From Phymatolithon calcareum (lineage: Eukaryota > Rhodophyta > Florideophyceae > Hapalidiales), in the NCBI GenBank assembly GCA_977006965.1, contig OZ345376.1, positions 124,001-188,000 on the forward strand: a stretch of 64,000 bases of DNA, read 5' to 3'. The notes under the pieces are model-generated. The model was not told the origin of the DNA and searched no databases. It saw only the letters and a program-made list of their open reading frames with translations. Below are positions 11,395 through 20,997 of this stretch, piece after piece; the stretch's first letter is position 1; every line of letters begins with the position of its first letter. Both the position numbers and the translations under genes were made by a program.

Positions 11395-11820
11395 GAATGC
11401 TCAACAACCTGTACGACATTTGCAGCAACCTACGGAACAATTGGACAGGACTTTCGTTGGACGGGAGAAACGGATATTCTTGCTGGGATGATGATGGCTA
11501 GACGTTCTATGAGAAGGACGAGGCGGCGGTGCCCTTAGCGAGAACGGAGGGGCCAGACTACGAGCTCAGCAATGGAAACGGTGAGTGCATTCCTGAGAGG
11601 GTTGCCATCGGTTCTCGGGCAAAGCTGTGGTCCAAGGCGGGTTAGCCGAATGAGCTTGCAGAAGCCAGCTCGATGTCGCCGATGCGGGGTAATGGGACAG
11701 GCTGAATGGAAAGAAGGAAGTATCTGAAATGCTGAAAAGGAAGTGAACACGTATTCGAATACCCACTGCCTGATGCTGCATCGCCCGTTGCACGATGCGG
11801 AAGCTGCATAAGAATAAGAT
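11395..11820 (+). pseudogene. Decayed paralogue of the 8032 gene (3' half and 3' UTR)
   Basis: Blocks match the 8590-9100 region in order. LNNLYDICSN echoes LNSLQDLYKSN. ACPLARTEG echoes the ITLGARTLP stretch. The CTGAGAGGGTTGCCATCGGT block matches TTGAGAGGATCGTCACCGAT. GATGCGGGGTAATGGGAC and the following AAGGAAGTATCTGA match GTGAGGCATAATGGGAC and AGGAAGTTTCTGA around the stop codon and early 3' UTR. Internal deletions and frame changes remove any coding capacity. Confidence 0.7.
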
Positions 11821-12597
11821 CAGGAGCAGCTGTTCTGCAGCTCAAGATACAGAATTGCTGGTAGTGTTCTAATTCTATAAATGCGGAGAGAAGATTGGCC
11901 TTAGGCAAGTAGAGCGCATATCGCCCTTAGTGAGCCGGTGCTTTAGAGCAATCAGGATGAAAAGCTTTTCAAGCCCAACAGAACGACGAAGCCATTCAGG
12001 AAACAGGCCATGACGGATGTTGAGTAATTTACTAGGAAATTTTGGCATTTTCGAAAGCGTGGACTTTTGATATTCCACAGGGATGACATCGACTATAGCT
12101 AGGGCAGGCACCAGGTGCCTAACAAGCGGTGTGAGCTTCTAAGTGCGAGTACGCTGTGGATACCACACATATGAGTTTGCGTGCTTTGCAGTCCAGGGTT
12201 GAATGAATTGAAAGGTGAAGGGATGGAACCAAAGGTAAGTGAAATTTGATCGAAAAAAATCCTCACTCTCGACCGAAAGAAAAACGTAGCTTGAAGGCAA
12301 GGTAAGAGAAAGACTTCATACGCTTTTGAGATGAATTTTTATCTCGGAAAGGAAATCTGAGCACTTTCTCTGAGCTCTCAAAATTGTTTCGCAAATTTTG
12401 TAGGGGCGTTGAGGCCGGGCAGTAACACCCTTCCACGATGCCACGTGCGCAGATCGCGAATAACAAGGACGTGTACAGCACTGCAGTACCAAGCTGGGGC
12501 ACAGACGTCATAGTTGAATTCTCTAGCCAGGAAGTTTGCCTCAATTCGGCTAATTGCACATCATGCAAAAGAATCCGAATAAAAGTCACCGCCATAT
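11821..12597. other. No recognisable gene
   Basis: Short frames without motifs. The 12263-12595 minus frame (110 codons) has no recognisable feature. Confidence 0.4.
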
Positions 12598-12722
12598 TCG
12601 CGGGAAGGAGTTACGTGAGTATCCAGAATGAATCCAATCCAGGAGCATCTTAGAGGTCCCCTAGATATTAAGTAATGTACACATTGTGTAGCTCAGATAT
12701 CCTGCGATAAAGAAAGAAAAGT
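12598..12722 (+). mobile_element. SINE, 5'-truncated copy
   Basis: Matches the 3' half of the SINE at 20998-21252: GAGTATCCAGAATGAATCCA, the AGGAGCATCTTAGAGGTCCC block, CCTAGAT.ATTAAGTAA, and the tail AGATATCCTGCGATAAAGAA followed by AGAAAA. Confidence 0.75.
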
Positions 12723-13984
12723 CATGCGTATAATGATCATTAGCTTGACTTTAGTGTCTGATAGCTGTAGATTTGATGGACCGTCTTCTATTCAGATCGA
12801 GCGAGAGAGTCTGTCTACAACAGTTTCGCCCTTCACAGTGATACTGACGCACAGTGGAAGAATAGTGCTCGCCATGTCTGACTGCGGAGCTTGCGATGCA
12901 CACCAGGACTTCATACGCATTTCGTGAGGGCAGGCGCTTTGGCACACTGACGCGCGATCCGACAATTATAGCGTCCCACAGTTGAGGTCCCTCCTAGTTG
13001 ACCCTGCGACCTCATTTCGGTGCCCTAATTTCTCCGACCACCAACCACCCCCAGCGCCGCCTCCATTCCACGCATCTGCATCGCGTCGTCGCGCTCGTGA
13101 CTTGTCACGCGCGCACAGGTGCCACCGCAAACCTTTCTGCCTTCCATCGAATCACGAAAGCTAGACACAAGCAGTGGAACGCAAAATCTGCAATATGCAA
13201 CCCTCAGGCTCAAGCGCTTGGGTTGGCATGCAGTGCATGGCGAGCACACAGGATGCTCTTACAGCACGCAGGGACGCGTGCACTCCCAATCCACGTTGCG
13301 ACCATTTATCAAAAGAGTGGCTTTGTTGATAGCGCCCTTCAGTGCCTTCGTACAGACGATCGTATTGAGACCGAGGCATCGCACAGTAATTTCATGATTG
13401 GACTTAAAAATTTTCCACAACTGTTACGAATTTTTCGTATCTGCTACAGTACTGTAATTTACTGTGACACTTGTGTGTAACTTGGAACTCATTCCGCCCC
13501 GCTATGTCACAATGAGGACGATCGATGGACGGATGGAAGGCCTCTGCGCGCCCCAGTCTGACTATAGAGCTTCTCCGTGATTACTAGTACACTATGAAAT
13601 TTCATCCAGCTGGATAAAATGTCGTACTGTAGGGTACATTCCCGGTCTTGTCTGTGTTGCCGTGGCAACGATCTGTCCACAGCGCTTGCTGCAGCAAACG
13701 CTGTCGGCAGATCGGGGAACTCGCTTAAGAAATAGAACAATAAGGTACTTGAAGCCAGAGGAGGAGGCTGGTGTTTTTCACCGTTCCTTCAAAAGCAGAG
13801 ATATCATGATGATGATTCTGGCACCAACTATCGACCTCGTTGCTGAAATATCATTGGCGTCTTGTCAGAGTACTAGTCTCACCCACAGAGAGTTTAAGCC
13901 TGCACTTTCACCGGGGCGTAATACCTTGAAATTGCAGGCGAATTTAACCAAAGAATGGAAATAAACCGGTACTGCACAGAAATT
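12723..13984. other. No recognisable gene
   Basis: A 160-codon plus frame at 12998-13480 overlaps equally long frames on the other strand and shows no family motif, so I do not call it a gene. Confidence 0.4.
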
Positions 13985-14045
13985 CCAGGAGCACTTGAGG
14001 CTTTTGGAGCTTATAAAAAATAAATCAACATATTTCCTATTCCCA
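13985..14045 (+). mobile_element. LINE1-type 3' end fragment
   Basis: CTTGAGGCTTTTGGAGCTTA, then AAAAATAAATCAACATATTT and CCTATTCCC, matching 4515-4562 and the LINE tail near 59990-60030. A tail-only, diverged fragment. Confidence 0.65.
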
Positions 14046-14066
14046 AGAGCACTTTGAGAATATAAA

Positions 14067-14120
14067 TGTTCCTTTAGGGTTTTCATCTACAAATTTGTAG
14101 ATGAAAACCCTAAAGGAACA
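14067..14120. repeat. Perfect 54-bp palindrome, no loop
   Basis: Bases 14067-14093 are the exact reverse complement of 14094-14120 (27-bp arms meeting at AAATTT). It directly follows the LINE fragment. The palindrome is AT-rich on one side only and has no coding role. Confidence 0.93.
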
Positions 14121-15024
14121 GCCGTCCCTCTGTTTTTCTGGAAGTCCAAGTGAAAGCGGGGATAATTCCTCAATACCACGACAAGAAAAGAGCCTGAACC
14201 AATCTCAATTCCAGTGCTGTGTATCTGAGAGTTCATCGCTGTGTCAATAATCTAACCCACTTACTCGATAGTCTCTTTTTTGCCTTCCTAGATCCAAGGG
14301 GGCGGACTTGAGGAATCAAGGGACCGGCGATTGTTTCCCAAAGCATCATCACTCTGCTTAGGGGTACAAATCGCGGGCATGATGATTCACGCTTATCATT
14401 AAATTGGGGGCTCCCGTACTGAATGTCGATAAAATAGATATCCGCTTGTACTTCATCCAAAGCCAATGATGAGGCTCCTGCAGTGAGCGGATGGAGATAT
14501 GCCTCGTTGTTGGGCCATAATAGAATTTAGCGGGCCAGTCCAGAAGTCAGATAGATGGCGAATGTTCCTATCATAGTATAGAAGGTGGAAAACGATCTGT
14601 TTTCATCTGAAGCACCACTGGTTTTCCCTGGGCACTTTTCACCGCCCAAGGTTGCGTGAATTTCGCTAGTCTGTACACATTGGATTTCCAGCAGGTTCTA
14701 ATATTATAAAATCTATCATCAAAATGGATACTATCCTCAGTAGCGAACAAATCGAGAAGGAGAATCTAGACTTCAGTATATCACAAAGAGCCGAGAAGCT
14801 AGCCGGTGTAATTAGTTAAGACCGCATCTGCCTCGATTTGCATCTCAGCTAAACAACTCGTAGGCATCACCTCCAGCATTCTGACCATCGCAACACTTGC
14901 GCCAAGTTCCCATCGGCAGCACCGAATATCCCATTGCCATCACACGATGACTTGTACTCTTATAATCCACCTGTGATATAGTGATAAAGCTGGTAAAACT
15001 GCCTCCGCGCACATGTGCGCATAT
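14121..15024. other. No recognisable gene
   Basis: Short frames only. The last 20 bases (CATGTGCGCATATTTT) belong to the SINE that the MULE split. Confidence 0.4.
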
Positions 15025-15866
15025 TTTGGTGTGGAGGAAATTCGCTAAATGGACCGAAAAGTGGGGAAATTTCGCTAAATAGGCACCTCTTGCACAGAAC
15101 GACTACTTGTTATGATATGCTCTAGTTACCCCTACATACGAACCCACGACGCCTGCACATGAGCAACATGAACGACAGTAAAACCTACGCAGAAGCTTAC
15201 CATCACACTACTCATCCGTTATGCAAAGCACTCTATGCAACTCCTCGCAATCGTCTGCAGGGTTGCGTTCGATCCATGGAACAAGCACGGGGACGTATGG
15301 CTGTTGAGAACGTTGCAGTCTCTGTTGACCAGATAATACAGGATGATGTGGTTCTGTTTGACCGTGTCGCTAAGCCGGGACGCAAGCGCAAGAGGTCCTA
15401 TTTGTCATCTGAATTGAAGGCTCGTCAAGGCTCCTCGTGCGGAAACACCGGCCACTTCTCAAAGGTATGCGCTAGGCCAAACATCCACAACATTTTCGAG
15501 GCGAAGCGAAAACAAATTGACAGAACAGCCCGATCCATTATAATCGACCTCACCGCCTGCAATGACGGAGATGCTAATTGCGATGAGGAGCTAAAGCAGA
15601 GATAGTAGCGCACGAAATAAATTTTACTTTTTTTGACAAGTTTATTTTTAAAAGCCCCACAGCCATACAAACATACGGGCAAAGCTTCCTCGGGTGCTTC
15701 CCATAAAAACGGCGGATCTTCACTTATTTCTGGTGTTCTATCTGAGCACCTAACATGTCCTCAATAAATTATACTGTCCCTTAAAGATGAGTAGTTTGGC
15801 TACGGTGTCTATTTAGCGAAATTTCCCTACTTTTTGGTCCATTTAGCGATTTTCCTCTTTGGAATG
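15025..15866 (+). mobile_element. MULE-type DNA transposon (824 bp) with target-site duplications
   Basis: Terminal inverted repeats of about 54 bp: 15034-15087 (GAGGAAATTCGCTAAATGG...) against the reverse complement of 15804-15857. They agree at nearly all positions, including GGGAAATTTCGCTAAATA on the inner side. The flanks 15025-15033 (TTTGGTGTG) and 15858-15866 (TTTGGAATG) form a 9-bp duplication with two differences, the size typical of Mutator-like elements. The insertion lies inside a SINE: the minus-strand SINE at 20998-21252 has the same surroundings uninterrupted (CATGTGCGCATATTTCAGTA then TGATACAGGAAGGAATG). Confidence 0.88.
15159..15605 (+). CDS. Small MULE-encoded protein with degenerate zinc knuckle (148 aa)
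   Basis: The only sizeable open frame inside the MULE. The middle is basic (GRKRKRSYLSSELKARQ). Next comes SSCGNTGHFSKVC, which fits the CCHC knuckle CX2CX4HX4C found near the C-terminus of MULE transposases (the usual setting is a basic run, then C..CG..GHN...C). The first Cys of the knuckle is Gly here (GGC where TGC is expected). The DDE core is absent, so the protein resembles only the C-terminal tail of a transposase. An AATAAA lies at about 15617. The frame being intact could be chance or could reflect selection; the match is motif-level only. Confidence 0.5.
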   Translation: MSNMNDSKTYAEAYHHTTHPLCKALYATPRNRLQGCVRSMEQARGRMAVENVAVSVDQIIQDDVVLFDRVAKPGRKRKRSYLSSELKARQGSSCGNTGHFSKVCARPNIHNIFEAKRKQIDRTARSIIIDLTACNDGDANCDEELKQR

Positions 15867-16046
15867 ATACTGGTAGGAATGTTGAGGTCGCCGGTTCAAG
15901 TCCTGTCACAAGCAAGAATTGAATATCGTTCCGCAAAGGGTACCCGGATGTCGCCTTGTAGTGGTGTGCCGCAGTACTCGCGGGGAAGTAGTCAAGCGAG
16001 TACCCAAAATGAATCCAGTCCATGAGCATCTTAGAAAGAAAGAAAG
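15863..16046 (+). mobile_element. tRNA-derived SINE, 3' part after the MULE
   Basis: Continues the SINE broken at 15024. GGTCGCCGGTTCAAGTCCTG carries a Pol III B box (GGTTCAAGTCC) in a tRNA T-arm setting, preceded by an A-box-like GATACTGGTAGG. It then follows the body of the minus-strand copy at 21000-21230 (TTCCGCAAAGGGTACCCGGA, TGTCGCC.TGTAGTGGTGTGC, GAGTACCCA.A.TGAATCC). The 3' tail is shortened to AGAAAGAAAGAAAGATG. Confidence 0.65.
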
Positions 16047-16189
16047 ATGATATTTTTATTATACTGTTTCCAACGCATCTGCAGACGCTTGGTGTAACAC
16101 TTCTGACGATACACACGGACTCAGTCGGGACCCAAAGGCTCTATTTCAACAAAAAAAGCAAAGTGAGCAATATTCCAAAGCCTATCTCT

Positions 16190-16720
16190 GATCTCAAAAC
16201 TCCTGGCAAGAGCAAGCAAGAAACGAATAATCCGAAGTAGATTGTAATCACTGGGAGTGATAAGATAAAGAATGGGTTTATCTTGAAAAGGGGTGATCTC
16301 TCTCCGATGAGAAGATGAGATGCTCTCTACTAAAACTACAAAGGGTGAAATGCTTAAATAGGCTTCCGATTGCCTTCCAGCTATGGGCTTTGGTGGAAGC
16401 ATATTGCGTGCTTCCTGCTCGCAGAACCTATGGTGGAATTTAGGTCGCCTATTCCTGCAGCTTGTGGTGCCACTGCATCATTGCGTGTCTACAAGATGAA
16501 GCCCTCAAGGATATCTCAAACTTAATGCCCGAACAAAGACTTTCCAATATTCAAAAAGAGATGCTGGAAATTGCAGTTGATGCTGTCCAAAGAAAATGTC
16601 CGAAATCAACTACTTAAATGAGAACGTAAGGGGAGGATTGTAGCGCAACGAAAAGTCTCTCTGGTGCAATGATAATTGGCAAAGGGAGCTTCAATTAAAC
16701 AGAAATCCAATCCATTCCTC
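16190..16720 (+). repeat. Element X, copy 2, with a 245-bp internal insert
   Basis: 16199-16250 matches 2290-2330. 16495-16720 matches 2335-2362 joined to 4156-4355. This copy therefore shows the uninterrupted LINE target site (GGATATCTCAAACTTAATG). Between them, about 16250-16494 holds extra sequence absent from copy 1. It begins GTAGATTG and ends CTACAAG, and could be an insertion or an intron (see findings). Confidence 0.75.
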
Positions 16721-16861
16721 TGATCTCGAAAAAGGGATCTGGAGGGGGAAAATCATTTCGCTTCCCATGCCGCACCGAATCTTTTCGCTTTTCCTGCGCG
16801 ACGGCGCACGAGGGGAAGCTTGCGAATTCCCTAGTCGTCTCTGCGCCGAAGCGCCATGGGC

Positions 16862-16975
16862 GAGTTTACCGACTTCCCGAGTCTGAGGAGCACCTTAGAG
16901 GCCCCCTAGATGATGAGTAACATACACTGAATGTAATTCAGATATCCTACAATAAAAGAAAGAATGAAAAAATTT
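16862..16975 (+). mobile_element. SINE, 3' fragment
   Basis: GAGGAGCACCTTAGAGGCCC, CCCTAGATGATGAGTAACAT and the tail CAGATATCCTACAATAAAAG plus AAAGAA match the other SINE copies at 12640-12722 and 21000-21070. Confidence 0.75.
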
Positions 16976-17149
16976 ATAATCAATACTTTGTCAATCAAGC
17001 TTGCATATGAAGATTTTATCATGCGCAATCGGTGATCCTTGGATAATAAACTTCATAATAGTGTGGAGCATGGAACGAAAACCTCTTCCGCCTGACGTAT
17101 TGGAACACTCATGTGAAGCGGATTACATTCAAATTGACTGATCTGAGAA

Positions 17150-17660
17150 CTATCCCATTGTCGCGCCCGGTGCTATGTCGCTGGCCGAATGCAGACACTT
17201 TTTCCTCTCGCGACTGTATGCTGCACAACTCAGATCGCGATAGTCATGCTGCTCGTAGTAGGTGATTTGTTGGGCGATATGTGCACGTGCCTTTCTTGAG
17301 TCTATGCGCTGTCGGTTGTAGCATATAAGAAAGTTTAGTTCCTTCCTCTGAGTAAAGGAAGGTGAGAATTCTTCGGATTTCGGCTCGATTGCTTGGATGA
17401 AGCACGCATATGTTCGCCTGAAAGAGGGACTTTCTTGAGAAGGCAGACTTGGCGTCCGTCCTACCAGTTTGCAAAAGTCTGTAGTTTCAGTCCTAAATAT
17501 TTTGACTGGTAATGAGGCTACTGTGTGCATCTGTGGGACATTTTTCCCATAACGATTTCTAGTTTTCGGAAATGGAATTGCTTTTCAACCCAAACTTTTG
17601 TGATGGACTCGGCAAAAACACAATTGTGTTAGTGGATTCGTTGTTCTTATTTTTGCTCAA
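17150..17660 (-). repeat. Element X, copy 3 (inverted)
   Basis: The reverse complement of this region matches 1900-2200. The minus frame 17530-17150 (126 codons) shares KIFRT..DF.KLVGRT with the 2072 frame and goes on without a recognisable domain. It lies inverted about 430 bp beyond copy 2, so the two may once have been one element. Confidence 0.65.
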
Positions 17661-18887
17661 AAGTGTCTGAAAAATCTTCGTTTCTTCTACTTTTTTTGAA
17701 TTTTGACTCATCTAGTAGCATGGGGGAAAATGAAAAGCGAATGAAATGGGATATGGCTATGAACTCCCCCGCGGGCGTTAATGGCGTCGCAAGGAGATAA
17801 TGATAATGATTGTAATATTCCCCTAAGAGGCTAGCACGTCTGGAAGGCTTCATTTGACTCTACTTGCTGAGGTCGGAGCCGTTTGCTATGGCCGATTCAA
17901 TATCTTGGATTGGTGTGTCGCCAAGGAGAGAGGTGTGTGTTCCGGGTACGCATTGTAGTAGTATCCTGCGAACAAGCTTATTCTCATCCATGCGTAGAAC
18001 ACTGTCGCAAAGAGAACTCTTACGTAGGGTTAAGAACCTGAAAAGTGTTCAATAGGTCACAAAGACGCTTTGCCCGGACGAAGCAGAAGTAGGAAATATC
18101 GATTTCACTCCTGCATGCTCTTTGCCAATTGAAGTATCCGCACTGGATAATCGAATCCATTCTCGATCCAAATTATCTACAGACGCTGTGTGTGCCGGCA
18201 CCGGTTGCTGGCTTTCTCAGCAAGGGAGCGAGGAAACGGAAACGTCGACTATCAAAACTTGGGCAGTTCTCTGACGCAGGCGGCAGATCCATTGAATCTG
18301 TCATCTTGACGAAAAGTATTGTCACTGCAATGACGTATTCAAAAATAGTGTGGCGTGCTGTGCTCTGGATGATGTGCAATGTGGACACGAGGTGTGTGTG
18401 CCTACGTAGCATTTCTTGTCATTTAATGTTTTTAGAATGCCTCGGCCAATACCGAGGCGCGAATAGAAAAAGCGCAGAATTTGCCCAATTAGAGCCGCTC
18501 AATATATGGGATAACATATTCTATTCATCACATTGGACAGTTAATAGTCCAATCACTATACTTTACAATTGTGACCGCGGAATGTTACGGATCCGTAACA
18601 TTCCGATGCGTGCCCAACAATTTGAACCGGTAACAAGCGCATCGCCTTGTGCCAAAAATCTGGATTCCCACCAAAATTGGAGCAATACCGCCTTGTCCTC
18701 TCCTGTGAAAGTCTTCATCCGGCCTTTCCGTCTCAATTCTACCAGCACTAAATCATCGTTGTGCTCTGCACGTTGACAAACGCACATATGAAAAAATGTT
18801 CAGCTGCCAGATCATCCCGCGCTTGGAACGCTCTGAATATTCTTCTGCACTGTGTCAGGGTGCTTGCTGTCGCCCTACGTAATTAGG
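17661..18887. other. No recognisable gene, apart from a palindrome at 18578
   Basis: The 18129-18776 plus frame (215 codons) has irregular composition and no recognisable motif. It overlaps frames on the other strand, so I do not call it coding. Confidence 0.4.
18578..18605. repeat. Perfect 28-bp palindrome
   Basis: CGGAATGTTACGGA is followed directly by its exact reverse complement TCCGTAACATTCCG. Confidence 0.92.
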
Positions 18888-20390
18888 TCATCCATTTTGA
18901 CCCACAACATCGCGCTCCTGTTCTTCATTCCACCAGGAATCTGCAGAATGTTTCCTCGGTGTCTCGTTCACCCCGAGAGCGATGACAAGAATAGCACCCA
19001 GCATTGCAAAAACACCACCACTGAACATGACCCACGACGGGTCATCCCCGGCTAACAACATAATGAACGGCGCTAGCGCAGCTGCAACAATGAGTTGCGG
19101 GCCACTCTGACTGGCATTGAAAATGGTTTGAAAAAGACCGACGTTACGCGCATACCACGGGTCGCTTTCAAGAGCGTCGCCGACAAGCGTCCACGGCACA
19201 CTCATTGTCGTCGCCCAAACGATGCCAAACGAGGCAATATCCGCCACCGTCGCAGCCTTAAGCCAAAACGACGGCTCGACTTGTCCGAGGCTCCCACGCA
19301 GTAATGGTGCGGAAAGCAACACTCCTGCTTCCACTAACTGTCCGAACACATAAATCACCCGCACAACATAACGCTTCCAGAGCTCTGGGAGCACTAGAGC
19401 ATAGAGAATAGTGATTACAGCCTGTACGGCATTCGCACGTCCGCCCAAACGGACGCCGCGCTCAAAAGTTTCGCGCGCCGGGCTGCCGGCTGGCGCATTA
19501 CCGTCACCCATGTACACATTGTGCCCGACCCACGACGTGACGTAGACGAAAAGCGTGAAGAAACCGACCCAGGTGCACAACTGCACTGCGAACGTACCCC
19601 AAAAAGGTGCCGGTGCGCCGCGCAAAAACGCCCAACGCTCACTTGCTGGGACTTGTGTCCACCGCTCTTGTCGCTGCTCTTCAACCAAGTCATCCTCCAT
19701 TGGTTTTTCGCTCGTGGCGACAACGCACATAACCACGGTAGACACAAGCACAACCGCGGAAATTGTGAACAGCGCCTGCACATCAGAGGTGAACATTGGC
19801 AGCAATGCGACAAGATCCATACCGGTGAGCATACCGGCAAGCAGAAGACCGGCGCCGGTGAATACCCCGAGCATAGCATTTGCACGCGGACGCTGCTGCA
19901 TAGGCACAATATCGGTGACGAGCGCGCGCAGCGGTGCCTGCACGGCCTGCACGGAGAAGTCGAGCAGGAAGAATGCAAAGATTGCAAGCGCGAGGTCCGC
20001 TGAAGGAAACTGCAACGTAGCGGCGAGCGCGGTGGCGTTTGAGAATATCAGCATGGCCAACGCCGTAAGTAGCGATCCGATAAGAAGATAGGGTCGCCGT
20101 CGTCCGAAACGAGAGCGGGTGCGATCGGACATGCGCCCAATAATGGGTTGGACAATTAGTCCAGAGAGTGGGCCCGCCAGCCAGGCAAAGGATACCAGTC
20201 GATGTGGGAGACCCAACAGCAATAGATGCGGAGTGCCTAGGTTCACTTGCGCGGCGTAAGCAACCTGCACGCCGGCCATGGCGCAGGTGAGAAGCGTTAG
20301 GCGGACGGGGGACATGGGCGAAGGCTCCGAGGAATGGTGCGAATTCGGCAGTGCAAGCGACGTCGCAAGCGGGTCCGATTCCGCTGTCAT
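18888..20390 (-). CDS. Sucrose-transporter-type (GPH/SUT) sugar-proton carrier
   Basis: An intact 500-residue frame without introns. It has about twelve hydrophobic segments and the family signature after TM2, SDRTRSRFGRRRPYL, which matches the SUT/GPH loop (G..SDR..SRFGRRRP). TM1 begins near residue 30 after a Ser/Pro-rich cytoplasmic N-terminus. The central acidic loop (EDDLVEEQRQERW) lies between TM6 and TM7, and a conserved FQTIFNASQSGPQL stretch lies near TM11. The family couples uptake of sucrose or related glycosides to protons across the plasma or vacuolar membrane; substrate is not deducible here. Length is normal for the family. The first ATG is used; a second at residue 26 (MSPVRL) is possible. 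No neighbouring gene is related. GC content is higher than the surroundings. Confidence 0.93.
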   Translation of the reverse strand: MTAESDPLATSLALPNSHHSSEPSPMSPVRLTLLTCAMAGVQVAYAAQVNLGTPHLLLLGLPHRLVSFAWLAGPLSGLIVQPIIGRMSDRTRSRFGRRRPYLLIGSLLTALAMLIFSNATALAATLQFPSADLALAIFAFFLLDFSVQAVQAPLRALVTDIVPMQQRPRANAMLGVFTGAGLLLAGMLTGMDLVALLPMFTSDVQALFTISAVVLVSTVVMCVVATSEKPMEDDLVEEQRQERWTQVPASERWAFLRGAPAPFWGTFAVQLCTWVGFFTLFVYVTSWVGHNVYMGDGNAPAGSPARETFERGVRLGGRANAVQAVITILYALVLPELWKRYVVRVIYVFGQLVEAGVLLSAPLLRGSLGQVEPSFWLKAATVADIASFGIVWATTMSVPWTLVGDALESDPWYARNVGLFQTIFNASQSGPQLIVAAALAPFIMLLAGDDPSWVMFSGGVFAMLGAILVIALGVNETPRKHSADSWWNEEQERDVVGQNG

Positions 20391-20663
20391 GGTGGGACGG
20401 AATTAAAAATGCAATATAGTTGGAGAATTTATTTCTCACACAGGAAAAGAGGGAGAGTGAAGGGAGCCGCACAAAGCCTTCGTCCAGCGGAAAAGGGATT
20501 TTGCGCGGGGATTCGAAGTCTGGCTCCGTGCGTCCTTCACGGCCATGAGAATCCTGCACCTTCATCAACAAAAACATTGAATGATAACAAGAATAAATTT
20601 GTCATACTGCTGTTTTTGCCCATTGCGTGGCGACGCGGGAGAGAATATCATAAATCGTCGGCA

Positions 20664-20702
20664 ATTTATTGCAATGCTAATAGTATTAGCATTGCAATAA
20701 AT
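20664..20702. repeat. 39-nt palindrome (19-bp arms, 1-nt loop)
   Basis: ATTTATTGCAATGCTAATA, a single G, then the exact reverse complement. Confidence 0.92.
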
Positions 20703-20739
20703 ATTATTTGCAGTTCGTGCAGGGTCCTTTTGTCGTCGA

Positions 20740-20785
20740 CCAAGCCGCGACGAAGCAGGGGATCCCCTGCTTCGTGGCGGCCTGG
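20740..20785. repeat. 46-bp palindrome with two mismatches, no loop
   Basis: CCAAGCCGCGACGAAGCAGG...TCCCCTGCTTCGTGGCGGCC: 23-bp arms meeting at GGGGATCCCC, 21 of 23 pairs matching. It lies only 38 bases from the palindrome at 20664. Confidence 0.88.
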
Positions 20786-20997
20786 TGAAGTTTTGGAGCT
20801 TCACCCGCCAATTCATGACGAGGCGAAACTGTTGGGGTCGAAATGCTTGCGAGCCGCGAGCTCTCTGGATTTCTGAAGGTGTAGTGTGAACTTGCTGGGC
20901 CAAAAAGATTGCGGCCCAGAGGCATACAAGATTCTTTCTTTCTCTTCCGCTAGTCATATACGTAGTTTTACCTGTCATTCAGTAAAGGAAGTGTAGG

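Larger units (their letters stand above)
20391..20997. other. 5' region of the transporter gene, with palindromes
   Basis: An AT-rich stretch (AACTATATTGC on the minus strand, about 20410-20420) just upstream of the transporter ATG could serve as a core promoter, but it is very close to the ATG. Two palindromes at 20664 and 20740 are listed separately. No separate gene is evident. Confidence 0.35.

Noticed and set aside
12395-12440. Possible LINE2 tail (GGCGTTGAGGCCGGGC)
   Set aside because: Only one short word matches and the rest of the tail cannot be aligned.
12998-13480. 160-codon plus frame
   Set aside because: Overlapping frames on the other strand are similar in length; composition is irregular and there is no motif or repeat partner.
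18129-18776. 215-codon plus frame
   Set aside because: It runs through a palindrome, has erratic composition and no recognisable motif. I treat it as chance.
19415-20577. Long frames in other phases and on the plus strand across the transporter gene
   Set aside because: They are shadows of the high-GC coding sequence; only the 500-codon frame has transporter features.
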